Below are positions 1 through 10,246 of a DNA stretch of 64,000 nucleotides, piece after piece. Both the position numbers and the translations under genes were made by a program. This stretch comes from Heliomicrobium gestii (GTDB taxonomy: Bacteria > Bacillota > Desulfitobacteriia > Heliobacteriales > Heliobacteriaceae), in the NCBI RefSeq assembly GCF_009877435.1, contig NZ_WXEX01000014.1, forward strand, positions 48,244 to 112,243. The letters are read 5' to 3'. The notes under the pieces are model-generated. The model was not told where the DNA came from and did no database searches. It saw only the letters and a program-made list of their open reading frames with translations. Within the stretch, counting starts at the first letter, position 1. Each line of letters starts with the position of its first letter.

Positions 1-521
<521 letters not shown>

Positions 522-586
522 CTATTTTTCTTTGCCATTTACAGGTTGGCGTGATATTGCTTCTTCTGGGTGATCTATGTTGAAGG

Positions 587-1294
587 CTAGCCGCCCTTGG
601 CCACTTTCACCATCGCCGGCCGAAGGACTTTCGATTTGAAGAGATAGCCTTTTTGCAGCTCCTCCATGATCATCCCGTCGGCGAAACGCTCATCGGCTTC
701 ACCGAACATGACCGCCTCGTGGGACTGGGGATCGAAGTCGGCGCCAACGGCTTCCATCGCCTGGAGACCTTCTTTGGTCAGGATATCGGTGAACTGGCGC
801 TCGATCATGGCCACACCGGAAAGCAGATTTTCAGCGGCACCGGCCTTTTCCATGGCCGCTAGGGCGCGCTGGAAGTTGTCCAGAACGGGCAATAGCTTTT
901 TGACGAGTCCCTCGTTGGCGTAGGTGCCCAACTCTTCTTTTTCTTGACGGGTCCGCCGGCGGAAGTTGTCAAAATCGGCCTGGAGGCGGAGATAGCGGTT
1001 TTCCCAATCCTGCAACTCCTGTTTGGCCTTATCGAGTTCTTCCCGAGTCTTGGCCACTTCCGAAATGAATCGGCCGAATTCCTCAGCCGCGGCGGCCTGA
1101 CGCTCCTCCTCAGAAAGGGAAATATCGTCTCCGTCCACTGCGGCCTCTGTCGCTTCATCCTGTGCGACAGCGCCCTTTTCCGGCTGACCGGCGGCCTCCG
1201 CAGCCGCTTCCGAAGCGGAACGGTTCACAGCGGCGTTATCCCCGGAGGCTTCCGCGTCTATCTTGTTATGATCCTTTTTCTCTTCGATGGTCAC
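587..1294 (-). CDS. grpE: GrpE, nucleotide exchange factor for DnaK
   Basis: 235 residues. An acidic, Ala-rich N-terminal tail (about 1-75) leads into a long coiled coil (about 75-135, with ENRYLRLQADFDNFRRR, the most conserved GrpE stretch) and a C-terminal beta domain (MIMEELQKGYLFKSKVLRPA near residue 210-230). GrpE is a dimer that releases ADP from DnaK in the cytoplasm. The ATG at 1294 overlaps the stop of the upstream chaperonin gene by four bases (ATGA), so the two are probably translationally coupled. The length is slightly above the bacterial average because of the low-complexity N-terminal tail. Confidence 0.97.
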   Translation of the reverse strand: MTIEEKKDHNKIDAEASGDNAAVNRSASEAAAEAAGQPEKGAVAQDEATEAAVDGDDISLSEEERQAAAAEEFGRFISEVAKTREELDKAKQELQDWENRYLRLQADFDNFRRRTRQEKEELGTYANEGLVKKLLPVLDNFQRALAAMEKAGAAENLLSGVAMIERQFTDILTKEGLQAMEAVGADFDPQSHEAVMFGEADERFADGMIMEELQKGYLFKSKVLRPAMVKVAKGG

Positions 1295-2877
1295 CAGTCT
1301 CCCTCCCCACGGTTGCTGCCTGAATCGGGACGTTCTTCCCGTTTTTTAATGATCGTGTCAATGCGCAGGATCGCCTCTGCGACCTCACCGGCGGCTTTCA
1401 AGGCGTGCATCTTGACATGGGCCGGATCGATGACCCCGAGTTCCCACATGTCGGCCAACTCGCCATTGTCGCAGTTGATCGAAAGGGTGTCGCTGTTCTG
1501 CTCCATCTGAGCGGCGATGACATCGCCCAGCTTCTCCAGGGGATTAAAACCGGCATTGGTGATGATCTGAGAAAAGGGCTTCTTCAGCGCTGCCACGACG
1601 CAGTCGAGGCCATAGGCGGCCATCCCGCGCGTCTCACGGCGTACTTCTTCCATCTGACGAGCCACCGCCAGTTCGACAGCGCCGCCGCCGGGAACGAGAC
1701 CGCCTTTGATGGCCGCCTGCACCGCCGAAGCGGCATCCCTGGCGATGCGCTCCCGCTCGCCGACAACTTCTTCTGTGGCGGCGCCCACGAGGATCGTTGC
1801 CACCGGTTTGCCGCTTCCCTGTAGGATACAGAGATGCTCCAGCTTCTCATCGACAACGATGGCGCCTGCCTTGCCCAGGTAGCGGGTCAAATCGGCGGGA
1901 TCGCGCTTCAGACCTGTGCGCTTGATCGCCCGGGCGCCTGTATGTTCGGCTGCCTTTCTCAACTCCTTGCTGGCAACACGCTGGATGACCAGCACGCCGG
2001 CATCGGTGAGGATCTCCTCTGCCATATCTTCCACGCCCCGGTCCACAAGGACCGCCTTGACGCCGAGGGCGACGATTTTGCGGACATTCTCCAGGAATTC
2101 CTGCTGTTTTTGACGGTACCAGTTGAAGCCTGCCTCTGTTGCGAGGGCCTCTTCCTCCAGTTCTTCCGGTTCCAGGGCGTCATCGATGATCAGGACGGTG
2201 GCGTCCTGAAGCTTCTTCGGCATGTCCTCATTCATGGGCGTCTTATTGATGATCACGCCGGAGAGAACCTGGTTATCGGCGCCTTCACGGGCGCGAATCG
2301 TCTCCGAGAGCTTAAAGCCCGATTCGTGGAGCTTCTCTTCACCGACAAGGCGAGCCGCTTCCACAACCAGGCGGGCGATGTCCTGGTGTTCTCGGCCGGC
2401 CACAAGGGCCACCTTCTCCAGCATGGGGTCCATGACGCCCCGGACAGGACGGGCATGGCGCTGGAACATCTCGACGGCGTTTTTGACGCCCGCCTTCAAC
2501 CCTTCGATCACGCGGGACACAGGGACGCCCTTGGTCACCTGGTTGACCCCTTCGTTGATCAGACTTCCGGCCAGCACTGTCGCTGTCGTCGTCCCATCGC
2601 CGATCTCGGACTGTTGGGCGCGGGCCATCTTGATCAGCATCCTCGCCGCCGGGTGGTTGACTTCCATCAACTGCAGGATGGTGACGCCATCGTTGGTGAT
2701 GACCACATCGCCAAACTTGTCGACAAGCATCGTGTCCAGCCCTTTTGGGCCGAGGGTGCCTTCGACGGCGCTGGCAATGGCGCGGATGGCGTTGGCGTTG
2801 GTCATCAATGCCGCTAATCGTTCATCCACTTCGGTGTTGTTGCTCACTTGCTTGACACTCAACGCTGATTCCTCCAA
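1291..2877 (-). CDS. Group III (archaeal thermosome-like) chaperonin
   Basis: 528 residues that match the CCT/thermosome type of chaperonin and not GroEL. Visible landmarks are [20 protein letters not shown] (about residues 43-62, ATP-binding start), [12 protein letters not shown] (about 93-104, the GDGTT nucleotide motif) and [11 protein letters not shown] (about 395-405, hinge region). As in group II chaperonins, an apical lid insertion is expected, so no GroES is needed. The C-terminus ends in a short charged tail and not in a GGM repeat. Family knowledge: bacterial group III chaperonins sit in the dnaK operon of several thermophilic or anaerobic Firmicutes, between hrcA and grpE exactly as here. 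Sixty-nine bases separate it from hrcA, and it overlaps grpE by four bases. Confidence 0.93.
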   Translation of the reverse strand: MEESALSVKQVSNNTEVDERLAALMTNANAIRAIASAVEGTLGPKGLDTMLVDKFGDVVITNDGVTILQLMEVNHPAARMLIKMARAQQSEIGDGTTTATVLAGSLINEGVNQVTKGVPVSRVIEGLKAGVKNAVEMFQRHARPVRGVMDPMLEKVALVAGREHQDIARLVVEAARLVGEEKLHESGFKLSETIRAREGADNQVLSGVIINKTPMNEDMPKKLQDATVLIIDDALEPEELEEEALATEAGFNWYRQKQQEFLENVRKIVALGVKAVLVDRGVEDMAEEILTDAGVLVIQRVASKELRKAAEHTGARAIKRTGLKRDPADLTRYLGKAGAIVVDEKLEHLCILQGSGKPVATILVGAATEEVVGERERIARDAASAVQAAIKGGLVPGGGAVELAVARQMEEVRRETRGMAAYGLDCVVAALKKPFSQIITNAGFNPLEKLGDVIAAQMEQNSDTLSINCDNGELADMWELGVIDPAHVKMHALKAAGEVAEAILRIDTIIKKREERPDSGSNRGEGDW

Positions 2878-2946
2878 GTCTCTTCCGAAAAGGCAGGGAA
2901 ATAGGGACTTCTTGCGGACAAAAAGCCCCTACCTTTTTCAGAACCT

Positions 2947-3981
2947 CTAGCGATTGAACATTTTTTTCAGAGCCGCCGAAAGTTGTTCCGTCAAGCCTTC
3001 CACCACGGCGATGGATTTGGAGTATTCCATCCGCGTCGGACCGATCAGGCCGATGACGCCGAGGACTTCGCCATCCAACTGGTAGGAAGCGGTGACCATG
3101 GAACAGTTGCGAAAACCTTCGTGGCGGTTTTCCGTGCCGATCTTGATGTGGATGCCCTCTTCGGGGTTGTCGTGCATCAACTCGCGCACGGTATGATGTT
3201 GTTCTAGTATGCCCAAAAGGGTCTGGAGTTTTTCCACATCTTTGAATTCAGGCTGTTTGAAGATGTTCATGGTGCCCCCCAGAAAGACCCGTTCCTCGCT
3301 TTCGCCAAGCAACGCTTCATCGATCAGTTCGAGCGATCGGGAGAGCACCTGTTTTTGCTTCTTCAATGCCTCATTGAGTTCCAAACAGAGGGACGCCCGG
3401 ACCTGAGCCATCGTCAATCCCTGCAGGCGCTCGTTGATCAACGCCGACACTTTTTGCAGGTCTTCCGGCGTCATCGACTCAGGGATGTCAAGGAGTTTGT
3501 TTTCCATGACACCGGCTGAGGTGACGACGACAACGACCGCCTTCGTCGGCATGAGCGGGAAAAAGTGAATCTGCTGAAAGGTCGTCTTCCCCACCTGGGG
3601 ACCCAGCACGACAGCGGTGTAGTTGGTCAACTTGGCCAGGAGGTTGGTCGTCTGCTGCATGATGCTGTTGACTTCCTGCAGACGCTCCGACATGGCTTGT
3701 TGCACCCTCTGGAGTTCCTCCGGATTGAGGGTCTCCCGCTCCATCAGACAGTCAACGAAATACCGGTAGCCGTAATCAGAGGGGATGCGACCGGACGAGG
3801 TGTAGGGCTGCTCGATCAGGCCCAATTCCTCCAGGTCGGACATCTCGTTGCGGATGGTGGCAGGACTGACGCCGAGGTCATACTTGCGGGCAATGGTGCG
3901 GGAGCCGACGGGTTCCGCCGTGGATACGTAGTCTTGAATAATAGCCCAGAGAACTTTCTGCTTGCGATCATTCATCTGCAT
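2947..3981 (-). CDS. hrcA: HrcA, heat-inducible transcription repressor
   Basis: 344 residues. The N-terminal winged helix carries [13 protein letters not shown] and [17 protein letters not shown] (recognition helix, about 34-52), then a GAF-like central domain and an inserted dimerisation region, the normal HrcA order and length. HrcA binds CIRCE operators and represses heat-shock chaperone genes; its own folding depends on a chaperonin, so unfolded proteins titrate it away. It is the first gene of the chaperone run, directly behind the CIRCE element and promoter at 4001-4068. Two possible starts lie at M1 and M3. I keep the first; the nearest GGGAGGTG-like ribosome site is about ten bases upstream. 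Confidence 0.97.
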   Translation of the reverse strand: MQMNDRKQKVLWAIIQDYVSTAEPVGSRTIARKYDLGVSPATIRNEMSDLEELGLIEQPYTSSGRIPSDYGYRYFVDCLMERETLNPEELQRVQQAMSERLQEVNSIMQQTTNLLAKLTNYTAVVLGPQVGKTTFQQIHFFPLMPTKAVVVVVTSAGVMENKLLDIPESMTPEDLQKVSALINERLQGLTMAQVRASLCLELNEALKKQKQVLSRSLELIDEALLGESEERVFLGGTMNIFKQPEFKDVEKLQTLLGILEQHHTVRELMHDNPEEGIHIKIGTENRHEGFRNCSMVTASYQLDGEVLGVIGLIGPTRMEYSKSIAVVEGLTEQLSAALKKMFNR

Positions 3982-4000
3982 CCCGGAACACCTCCCGTTG

Positions 4001-4027
4001 TTAGCACTCGATGAAGGCGAGTGCTAA
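4001..4027. promoter_or_regulatory. CIRCE operator (HrcA binding site)
   Basis: A perfect CIRCE inverted repeat: TTAGCACTC, nine spacer bases, GAGTGCTAA. It lies 20 bases upstream of the hrcA start and just downstream of the -10 box of the promoter at 4040-4068, so bound HrcA would block transcription of hrcA, the chaperonin, grpE and dnaK. Confidence 0.98.
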
Positions 4028-4039
4028 CCTCTACCGTAA

Positions 4040-4068
4040 AAAATACCACCGCGAAATTCGCTTGTCAA
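4040..4068 (-). promoter_or_regulatory. Sigma-A-type promoter of the hrcA-dnaK operon
   Basis: Read on the minus strand: TTGACA (4068-4063), 17 spacer bases, TATTTT (4045-4040). The -35 is perfect and the spacing ideal. The predicted start near 4033 falls just before the CIRCE element, the usual arrangement for class I heat-shock operons. Confidence 0.85.
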
Positions 4069-4091
4069 TACTTGGGGAAGTCCGCCGCCTT

Positions 4092-5345
4092 TCAGTCCAG
4101 ATAGCGCGCCATGATTTCATTGGCGATCAGATAGGAGCGCGGCGCCAGGGAGATCGTTGTTCCATCATAGTCTATCCACCCCTGGCGGGAGAGATCTGCT
4201 GACAGTCTATGCCATTTTTCGAATGTTGTATCGTCCAGGCCGTACTCGCCGGCGACCGCCGTCAGGCTGACGCCCCTCATCGTGCGCAAACCGAGGATGA
4301 TGGCCTCCTGGGCCGCCACTAGCGCCGATAAACCTTCCTCCTCGATAGGGAGGAAGGTTTCGCCTTTTTGAAAGGCATGAACAAAGGCGCTGCTGTCAGC
4401 GGGCCAGGACCAGCGCTGCAGGCCGGCGGCAGAGACGGCGCCGCTGCCAAAGCCGAGGTAGTCGCCTCGCCGCCAGTAGTTTAGGTTGTGGCGGCACTCC
4501 CGGCCAGGGCGGGCGAAATTGGACAGTTCGTACTGTGCCAGTCCGGCTGACTTCAGGATCTGACGGGCCGCCTCGTACATCTCCACCTCAAGATCCTCGT
4601 CACAGGGATTTGCCAGGCCCCGGTTCATCCACTCAGCCAGAGGCGTTCCCGCCTCAGCTTTGAGGTTGTAGAGAGACAGATGGGCAGGGGCCAAGCCAAG
4701 GGCCAATTCGAGGGACAGTCGCCAATCTTCCAGGGTCTGACCGGGGATGCCGTAGATCAGATCGAGGCTGATGTTGTCAATGCCGATTTTGCGGGCCAAA
4801 GCGACGGCCTCGGTCACATCGGCAAGGCGCTGCCGGCGGCCCAAGAAGGCGAGCAGGCGAGGCTGAAAGGCCTGCACGCCCAGGGAGATGCGGTTGCAGC
4901 CGGCCTCGGCCCAGGAAGCTAATTCTCGCTCATCAACGGTCCCCGGGTTGGCTTCGATGGTGATTTCGGCAGGGGTTTCCGCGCTCCCCCGCCGCTCGTC
5001 CAGTCCATAACAGCGCCGCAGGGTCTCCAGGATCTGCGCGCCGGCGGCGCCGGGCAGGAGGGTGGGCGTTCCGCCGCCAAAAAAAACCGTCGCCGGCCCC
5101 GATGGGAGGCGGCGGCGCCAATGGCCCGCCTCCCTTTCCATCTGGCCGATGACGGCGTTTCCGTAAGCCATCCGGAATGTTTTATCGGCCGGATGGGAAT
5201 AAAAATCGCAATAGGCGCACTTGCTGCGGCAGAAGGGGACATGGACGTAGACGCCCCAGCCTGCTCTCAGGTGTTGCGCCGCCGAGAGGGCGTGCCCTCG
5301 CTCCGGCAGGTTCTGACGCTCCGTGATGTTCCGGTGATCGCTCAT
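4092..5345 (-). CDS. hemW: HemW-like radical SAM protein (heme chaperone; often annotated as coproporphyrinogen III oxidase)
   Basis: 417 residues from the ATG at 5345, which lies 11 bases after the lepA stop. An in-frame upstream extension to 5492 overlaps lepA and has no family sequence, so I reject it. The radical SAM cluster motif is CRSKCAYC in VHVPFCRSKCAYCDFYS, followed by FFGGGTPTLL (SAM-binding GGGTP) and a C-terminal HemN-like domain. The residue after the third Cys pair is Asp-Phe, without the extra Cys of true HemN oxidases, which favours HemW, a protein that binds heme and hands it to respiratory enzymes. Gene order lepA-hemW-hrcA is the common Firmicute one. Confidence 0.92.
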   Translation of the reverse strand: MSDHRNITERQNLPERGHALSAAQHLRAGWGVYVHVPFCRSKCAYCDFYSHPADKTFRMAYGNAVIGQMEREAGHWRRRLPSGPATVFFGGGTPTLLPGAAGAQILETLRRCYGLDERRGSAETPAEITIEANPGTVDERELASWAEAGCNRISLGVQAFQPRLLAFLGRRQRLADVTEAVALARKIGIDNISLDLIYGIPGQTLEDWRLSLELALGLAPAHLSLYNLKAEAGTPLAEWMNRGLANPCDEDLEVEMYEAARQILKSAGLAQYELSNFARPGRECRHNLNYWRRGDYLGFGSGAVSAAGLQRWSWPADSSAFVHAFQKGETFLPIEEEGLSALVAAQEAIILGLRTMRGVSLTAVAGEYGLDDTTFEKWHRLSADLSRQGWIDYDGTTISLAPRSYLIANEIMARYLD

Positions 5346-5356
5346 GTTGTTCCGTC

Positions 5357-7162
5357 CTACTTGTCGATACTCAGGACGGCCATGAAGGCCTCTTGGGGGA
5401 TCTCCACGTTCCCCACCTGTTTCATCCGCTTTTTGCCCTCTTTTTGCTTTTCCAGCAGTTTGCGTTTCCGGGAGATGTCCCCGCCGTAGCACTTGGCGAG
5501 AACGTTTTTGCGGATCGCCTTGATGGTCTCACGGGCGATGACCTTGTTGCCGATGACGGCCTGGATGGGCACCTCAAACATCTGCCGGGGAATGAGGTCC
5601 TTCAGCTTGTCGGCCAGCGCCCGGCCGCGGTTATAGGCGCGATCGCGGTGAACGATGATGGAGAAGGCGTCGATCAGGTCGCCGTTCAGGAGGATATCCA
5701 GCTTCACCAGTTCGGAAACGCGGTAGCCGATCAGTTCATAGTCCAGCGAGGCGTAGCCCTTGGTGCGCGACTTCAACTGGTCAAAGAAATCAAAGATGAT
5801 CTCCGCCAGCGGCAGTTCGTAGATCAGCATGACACGCTGGCCGGCAATGTAATCCATGTTGATGAAGGAGCCCCGTTTTTCCTGGCAGAGCTCCATGACG
5901 GCGCCGACAAAGTCGGAAGGCACCATAATTGACGCTTTCACATAGGGCTCTTCGATCGTCTCGATCTTCTGGGTCGGCGGTAGTTTCGTCGGGTTGTCGA
6001 CGAGGATCACCTCGCCGTCGGTCTGGTTGACCCTGTAGATGACGTTGGGCGCTGTCGTGATCAGGTCAAGGTCAAACTCCCGCTCCAGCCGCTCCTGGAC
6101 GATCTCCATGTGCAACAGGCCGAGAAAGCCGCAACGGAAGCCGAAACCGAGAGCCACCGATGTCTCCGGTTCGTAGATCAGGGCGGCGTCGTTCAGGCGG
6201 AGTTTGTCCAGGGCGTCGCGCAGGTCTTCGTAATCGGCGCCTTCAACGGGATAGAGGCCGCAATAGACCATGGGCGTCACCTGGCGGTAGCCAGGCAGCG
6301 GTTCCTTGGCGGGATGATCGGCGTCAGTGATCGTATCGCCTACCCGGGTGTCTTTGACGTTTTTGATAGAGGCGACAATGAATCCGACCTCGCCGGAGGA
6401 GAGTTGCTCCACCTGTCGCGGCGCCGGGGTAAACACGCCCACCTCTGTTACCTCGAAGTTCTTCCCGGTCGACATCATCTTGATCTTGGTGCCTTTTTTC
6501 ACGGTGCCTTCGACGACGCGGACATAGGAGATGGCGCCCTTGTAGGCGTCATAAAAAGAATCGAAGATCATGCACTGCAGCGGCGACGTCGAATCGCCCT
6601 TCGGCGGCGGAACCTTGGCGACGATGGCTTCCAAGGTCTCTTCGATGCCGATGCCGGCCTTGGCGGAAGCGAGGATGGCGTCAGAGGCGTCCAGGCCGAT
6701 GACATCTTCAATCTCCTGCTTGACCCGGTCAGGCTCGGCGCTGGGCAGATCGATCTTGTTGACGACCGGAATGATCTCCAGGTCGTTCTCCAGGGCCAGA
6801 TAGACGTTAGCCAGCGTCTGAGCCTCGATGCCCTGAGCAGCGTCGACAACCAGCAACGCCCCTTCGCAAGCGGCGAGGGATCGAGAAACCTCATATGTGA
6901 AATCCACGTGGCCCGGGGTATCGATCAGGTTCAGTGTATACACCTGGCCATCTTTCGCCTTGTACTGAAGACGGACGGCCTGCAGTTTGATGGTAATGCC
7001 CCGTTCCCGCTCCAGATCCATCGAGTCAAGGACCTGGTCTTCCATCTCACGTTCCGTCAGCGCCCCGGTAAATTCCAGGATGCGGTCGGCAAGGGTCGAT
7101 TTGCCGTGGTCAATATGGGCGATAATGCAAAAATTTCGAATGTTGGCTTGCGCCTGTCCCAT
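5357..7162 (-). CDS. lepA: Elongation factor 4 (LepA), ribosome-associated GTPase
   Basis: 601 residues from ATG at 7162, the usual LepA length. The G1 motif AHIDHGKST appears at about residue 16-24, DTPGHVDF (G3) follows at about 85, NKIDLP (G4) at about 140, and the LepA-specific C-terminal domain ends in [19 protein letters not shown]. LepA is a cytoplasmic translational GTPase that acts on stalled or assembling ribosomes. An in-frame extension to 7288 exists, but the chosen ATG has an AGGGAGGC ribosome site and the promoter at 7208-7237 lies inside the extension, so the short form is the gene. hemW follows 11 bases downstream. Confidence 0.97.
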   Translation of the reverse strand: MGQAQANIRNFCIIAHIDHGKSTLADRILEFTGALTEREMEDQVLDSMDLERERGITIKLQAVRLQYKAKDGQVYTLNLIDTPGHVDFTYEVSRSLAACEGALLVVDAAQGIEAQTLANVYLALENDLEIIPVVNKIDLPSAEPDRVKQEIEDVIGLDASDAILASAKAGIGIEETLEAIVAKVPPPKGDSTSPLQCMIFDSFYDAYKGAISYVRVVEGTVKKGTKIKMMSTGKNFEVTEVGVFTPAPRQVEQLSSGEVGFIVASIKNVKDTRVGDTITDADHPAKEPLPGYRQVTPMVYCGLYPVEGADYEDLRDALDKLRLNDAALIYEPETSVALGFGFRCGFLGLLHMEIVQERLEREFDLDLITTAPNVIYRVNQTDGEVILVDNPTKLPPTQKIETIEEPYVKASIMVPSDFVGAVMELCQEKRGSFINMDYIAGQRVMLIYELPLAEIIFDFFDQLKSRTKGYASLDYELIGYRVSELVKLDILLNGDLIDAFSIIVHRDRAYNRGRALADKLKDLIPRQMFEVPIQAVIGNKVIARETIKAIRKNVLAKCYGGDISRKRKLLEKQKEGKKRMKQVGNVEIPQEAFMAVLSIDK

Positions 7163-7207
7163 AATTCGAAAAGCCTCCCTTGCCAATTGCACAGACATAT
7201 GCAATAT

Positions 7208-7237
7208 ATTATAACTCATTTCACTGGGGGCAAACAA
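7208..7237 (-). promoter_or_regulatory. Probable promoter of lepA-hemW
   Basis: Minus strand: TTGTTT (7237-7232), 18 spacer bases, perfect TATAAT (7213-7208). The predicted start near 7201 gives a leader of about 40 bases to the lepA ATG. The -35 is weak. Confidence 0.65.
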
Positions 7238-7279
7238 CGACAATCGGCCAGCCAATCGCTGCATTTTGAAAATAGGCAA

Positions 7280-7303
7280 GGCCTGCACCGCGGGGTGTAG
7301 GCC
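7280..7303 (-). terminator. Probable terminator after murJ
   Basis: Minus strand, beginning three bases after the murJ stop: ten-base arms GGCCTACACC and GGTGCAGGCC with one mismatch and a four-base loop. It is followed by TTGCCTATTTTC, a poor U-run, so termination may be incomplete. Confidence 0.5.
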
Positions 7304-7305
7304 CT

Positions 7306-8898
7306 CTACCGTCGCGTAAACCGGCTGAGGAAGGTGCGCGCAACCATATCCGCTTCTTCCATCTTCATTAAATAGGTCGCCAGGGCATAAACGCCGGCGC
7401 CGGCGGACACGGTGATCGTCAACAAAACCAGTTGGCCCGTCAGGGTGGTCATGTCCACCAGAGCGCCGATAAATTGCTGCAACGCCATAATAACAGCCCC
7501 CATGATCGCCGAGGCGGTGAGGGTTTTTGCCAGGGACATCATCAGCCGGCCGCCGTCGATGGATCGCAGGGCCCGCCGCGCCAGGATCAGGAAAAGGCCA
7601 AAGGCGACGATGGCGCTGAGGGAGAAGGCCATGGCCACCCCTTCGGCGCCCCAGTAGCGAATCATGACCAAGCTGAGGGCGGTGTTGACGACAAGGATGA
7701 TCGTGCTGACCCGAACCGGTATCGACGGTCGCTGCAAGGCGTAAAAGACGCGAGGAAGCAACTGGTTGGCGCCCTGGGCAAAGAGGCCGATCAGAAAGAA
7801 GAGCAACACCGAGGCTGTGGCCAAGGTGGCCGTATGATCGAACTTATCCCGTTCAAAGAGCACCTGTACGATCGGGACGCGCAGGATGGCCATGCCGACG
7901 GCGGCAGGGACGGTGATGTAGATAACAGTGCGCAAGCCCAGTGACAAGTTTCGACGGAAGTCGAGCCATTCCCGGCGGGCAGCGGCGCTCGTCAGGCTGG
8001 GAAAAACGGCCACCGAGATGGCGATGGCAAACACCCCAAGGGGCAACTGCATGAGCCGGTTCGCCCAGCGAAGGGCCGAAATCGATCCCGGTTCCAGGGC
8101 GGAGGCCAGGTTTTGGTTGATGATGTCCTGGATCTGGCCGATCGACAGGCCGAGGAGAGCCGGTCCCATGAGTTTTGCGATCTGGAGGACACCAGGATGG
8201 TCAAGGCGCATGACCATCTGGTAGCGCAATCCGACACGCAGGAGCATGGGCACCTGCACAAGGAAGTTGACAAAGGCGCCGAGGACAACGCCGATGGAAA
8301 AGGCGGCGATGCCAAAGGTGTCTGATAGAAAATAACCGCAGAGGATAATGACAACGTTGTAAAGAATCGCCCCGATGGAGGGCATCAGGAAATGCTGGTA
8401 GGAGTTCAACACCCCCATGGCCAGCCCGGCCAGACCGGTAAACAAGACCGATGGGAACATGATTCGCGTCAGGAAGACCGTTCGTTCCAGCGTATCCCCT
8501 TGAAAGCCATAAGCGACCAGAGGGATCAATTGGGGGGTGAAGATCTCGCCGAGGATGATGCCGGCCGAGAGCAGCAGGATCATGGCATTGACAAAGGTGG
8601 AGGCGACGATCCATCCGTCATTCTCCTTGTCCGTCGCCACATAAGACGAGAAGACGGGAATAAAGGCCGTTGAGAGGGCGCCCCCGACGAGCAAAAAATA
8701 GAGAAAATCCGGCAGGGCGAAGGCAGCGTTATAGGAATCGGTAATGGCATTCTGTCCAAACTTGGCGCCAATCACCGCTTCCCGGACAAAGCCCAGGATG
8801 CGGGAGATTAACATGGCAAGCATGATTGAGCCGGCGGCCTTGGCAATGCGTTGTCCGCCGCGGGAAGGCGGCGGCCCTTCGTTGTCGTTGTGGTTCAC
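7306..8898 (-). CDS. murJ: MurJ-type lipid II flippase
   Basis: 530 residues, almost entirely hydrophobic, with about 14 predicted membrane helices of the MATE/MOP fold. The N-terminus holds the family signature [17 protein letters not shown] (about residues 32-48), then the conserved [15 protein letters not shown] stretch. MurJ flips the peptidoglycan precursor lipid II across the cytoplasmic membrane. The start is GTG at 8898 with GGGAG seven bases upstream. It stands alone between its own promoter (8934-8961) and a hairpin. In the usual Firmicute gene order nothing like it separates spoIIP from lepA, so this is a lineage-specific insertion. Confidence 0.94.
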   Translation of the reverse strand: MNHNDNEGPPPSRGGQRIAKAAGSIMLAMLISRILGFVREAVIGAKFGQNAITDSYNAAFALPDFLYFLLVGGALSTAFIPVFSSYVATDKENDGWIVASTFVNAMILLLSAGIILGEIFTPQLIPLVAYGFQGDTLERTVFLTRIMFPSVLFTGLAGLAMGVLNSYQHFLMPSIGAILYNVVIILCGYFLSDTFGIAAFSIGVVLGAFVNFLVQVPMLLRVGLRYQMVMRLDHPGVLQIAKLMGPALLGLSIGQIQDIINQNLASALEPGSISALRWANRLMQLPLGVFAIAISVAVFPSLTSAAARREWLDFRRNLSLGLRTVIYITVPAAVGMAILRVPIVQVLFERDKFDHTATLATASVLLFFLIGLFAQGANQLLPRVFYALQRPSIPVRVSTIILVVNTALSLVMIRYWGAEGVAMAFSLSAIVAFGLFLILARRALRSIDGGRLMMSLAKTLTASAIMGAVIMALQQFIGALVDMTTLTGQLVLLTITVSAGAGVYALATYLMKMEEADMVARTFLSRFTRR

Positions 8899-8933
8899 TA
8901 TCGGACTCCCTTTCCTGGTTGGCTCCCTCCCTT

Positions 8934-8961
8934 ATTGTAGTAACTTTTTTTGCTTTGACAA
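8934..8961 (-). promoter_or_regulatory. Probable promoter of murJ, embedded in an inverted repeat
   Basis: Minus strand: TTGTCA (8961-8956), 16 spacer bases, TACAAT (8939-8934). The -10 box overlaps the outer end of the 16-base inverted repeat at 8936-9009. Confidence 0.5.
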
Positions 8962-9009
8962 CTGCCTTTCCCTTTCATCTCGGAGGAGAGGTGAAAAAAA
9001 GTTACTACA
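8936..9009. repeat. Perfect 16-base inverted repeat with 42-base loop
   Basis: Arms TGTAGTAACTTTTTTT (8936-8951) and AAAAAAAGTTACTACA (8994-9009) are perfect complements. The element fills most of the 138-base gap between spoIIP (ending at 9037) and murJ (starting at 8898). It may be a long-loop terminator for spoIIP or a switch acting on the murJ promoter. Confidence 0.7.
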
Positions 9010-9036
9010 TCGGCTCTTTTTCCCTTCAAGGCGCCT

Positions 9037-10173
9037 TTATGTCCCCTTTTTCGCTTCCCGCAGCAAACCCTTCTCTCGCAGCACCTTGGTCAATGCGTCG
9101 GCAAAGATCTCCGCCGACACCTGCGCCTCGGCGATGCTGTTGCGATCTCCGCCGATCTCGACAAGCAACGCCCGCGGATGCATCTGCTGGTGGTAGCGGC
9201 CCTCCTTGGTGACGACTCCTTTGCACAGCCCCGGCGCCAGTTCCTCCAGTTTGGCCGCCACCGCCTCGGCAAAATGGAGGTTATCCTTCCAGTGCGGATG
9301 GGGCGCTCGCGCATCGGTGCCGATGACGATCATGATCCGCGCCGCCTTCCGTCCACCGATCGTCACCGTCTCCCTGACCGGCACAGCGTCACGATGCAAA
9401 TCAATGATCGCCAGGGGATTGGGGTAGCGGGATAACATCTCGAGCAAAGTCTTTCTCGACTGGGCATAGGCCAGATCGTAGGATGGATAGTCGTGGATGA
9501 CGTCGGAATGGAACACCCGCAGCTTATGTTTTTCCTGCATGCGGCTTGCCAGTCGCTTGCCCGCTGTGAAGACGCCGGCATTTCGCCCGTCGAACCGCGA
9601 CGCGCCATCGTCAGCGCCATAGTTTTCGGCGTTATGGGTGTGATAGAGCAAGATCACCGGATCCGGTTCCCCTGTAGGCGGCGAAGGCGCGTCGGTTGCA
9701 GGGATTCCAGCGGGACTCTCCTGCTTTTTTTCTGCTCCGTTGGACGGGGACATCCCGCGAGGATCCTCCCGAAGGATATCCAGATCAGGATAATCATCGC
9801 CTTCCGGGTCGGCCGCCTGGCGGGCGGGCGCGGCGGCAGGTTGTTGCATCGTCGTTCCCTGCAGCGGCGGCGTCCCGTCGTTCCGGCGGTTCAGGGTATC
9901 GCCGGGGACGCTTTGGGAGCGGCTGGGCGTTAGCTGCGGTTTTTGTTCTACATCGGTTCCCGCCCCGTCGCGCCCATCGGACGGGCTTGCCGGGGGTTGC
10001 GTGGAGAGAACAGGCATGGCCAGCTTGAGTATGTCAACAGGCGGGATCCACGTCCAAACAACGGGCATCGTCCGCCACATCCAACCGAGCAGAACAAAGG
10101 TTATCAGGATGACAATGACCCAGAGACGGCTCGGACGGGAGCGTCCCCACGGGTTTGTCCGGCGCGTGAACAA
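9037..10173 (-). CDS. spoIIP: Stage II sporulation protein P (SpoIIP), peptidoglycan amidase/endopeptidase
   Basis: 378 residues from TTG at 10173. One membrane helix lies near the N-terminus (about 16-36), then a Pro/Ser-rich linker and the catalytic SpoIIP domain from about residue 180, with ILLYHTHNAENYG, VIHDYPSYDLAYAQSR and IIDLHRDAVP, whose His and Glu residues are those expected of this zinc amidase. During engulfment SpoIIP works with SpoIID and SpoIIM to strip septal peptidoglycan. A TTG eight codons further upstream (10197) is possible, but 10173 has AAGGGGG eight bases before it. The gpr protease gene that often precedes spoIIP is not here. Confidence 0.92.
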   Translation of the reverse strand: MFTRRTNPWGRSRPSRLWVIVILITFVLLGWMWRTMPVVWTWIPPVDILKLAMPVLSTQPPASPSDGRDGAGTDVEQKPQLTPSRSQSVPGDTLNRRNDGTPPLQGTTMQQPAAAPARQAADPEGDDYPDLDILREDPRGMSPSNGAEKKQESPAGIPATDAPSPPTGEPDPVILLYHTHNAENYGADDGASRFDGRNAGVFTAGKRLASRMQEKHKLRVFHSDVIHDYPSYDLAYAQSRKTLLEMLSRYPNPLAIIDLHRDAVPVRETVTIGGRKAARIMIVIGTDARAPHPHWKDNLHFAEAVAAKLEELAPGLCKGVVTKEGRYHQQMHPRALLVEIGGDRNSIAEAQVSAEIFADALTKVLREKGLLREAKKGT

Positions 10174-10218
10174 AATAAAAACCCCCTTCCCACCCAATAT
10201 ATGGGTATGTCAGGGGGT
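10172..10218 (-). terminator. Hairpin overlapping the spoIIP start: terminator or RBS-masking stem
   Basis: Minus strand: ACCCCCT (10218-10212), an inner stem ACCCA/TGGGT around ATATAT, AGGGGGT (10187-10181), then TTTTATTTTG. The shape fits an intrinsic terminator for the small membrane gene upstream, but the 3' arm contains the putative spoIIP ribosome site and the U-run reaches its start codon. Confidence 0.55.
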
Positions 10219-10246
10219 GTCAGGCTATGACGGGAATCGAGCCGCC

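Noticed and set aside
1834..2817. 327-codon open frame on the plus strand opposite the chaperonin gene
   Set aside because: It mirrors the codon pattern of the real gene on the other strand, has no family motif and no ribosome site.
4092..5492. Longer hemW form starting at 5492
   Set aside because: The extra 49 residues overlap the lepA coding region and have no radical-SAM family sequence; ATG at 5345 fits better.
8936..9009. Miniature insertion element
   Set aside because: Only 74 bases, no target-site duplication seen at its edges, and no second copy noticed in the window.
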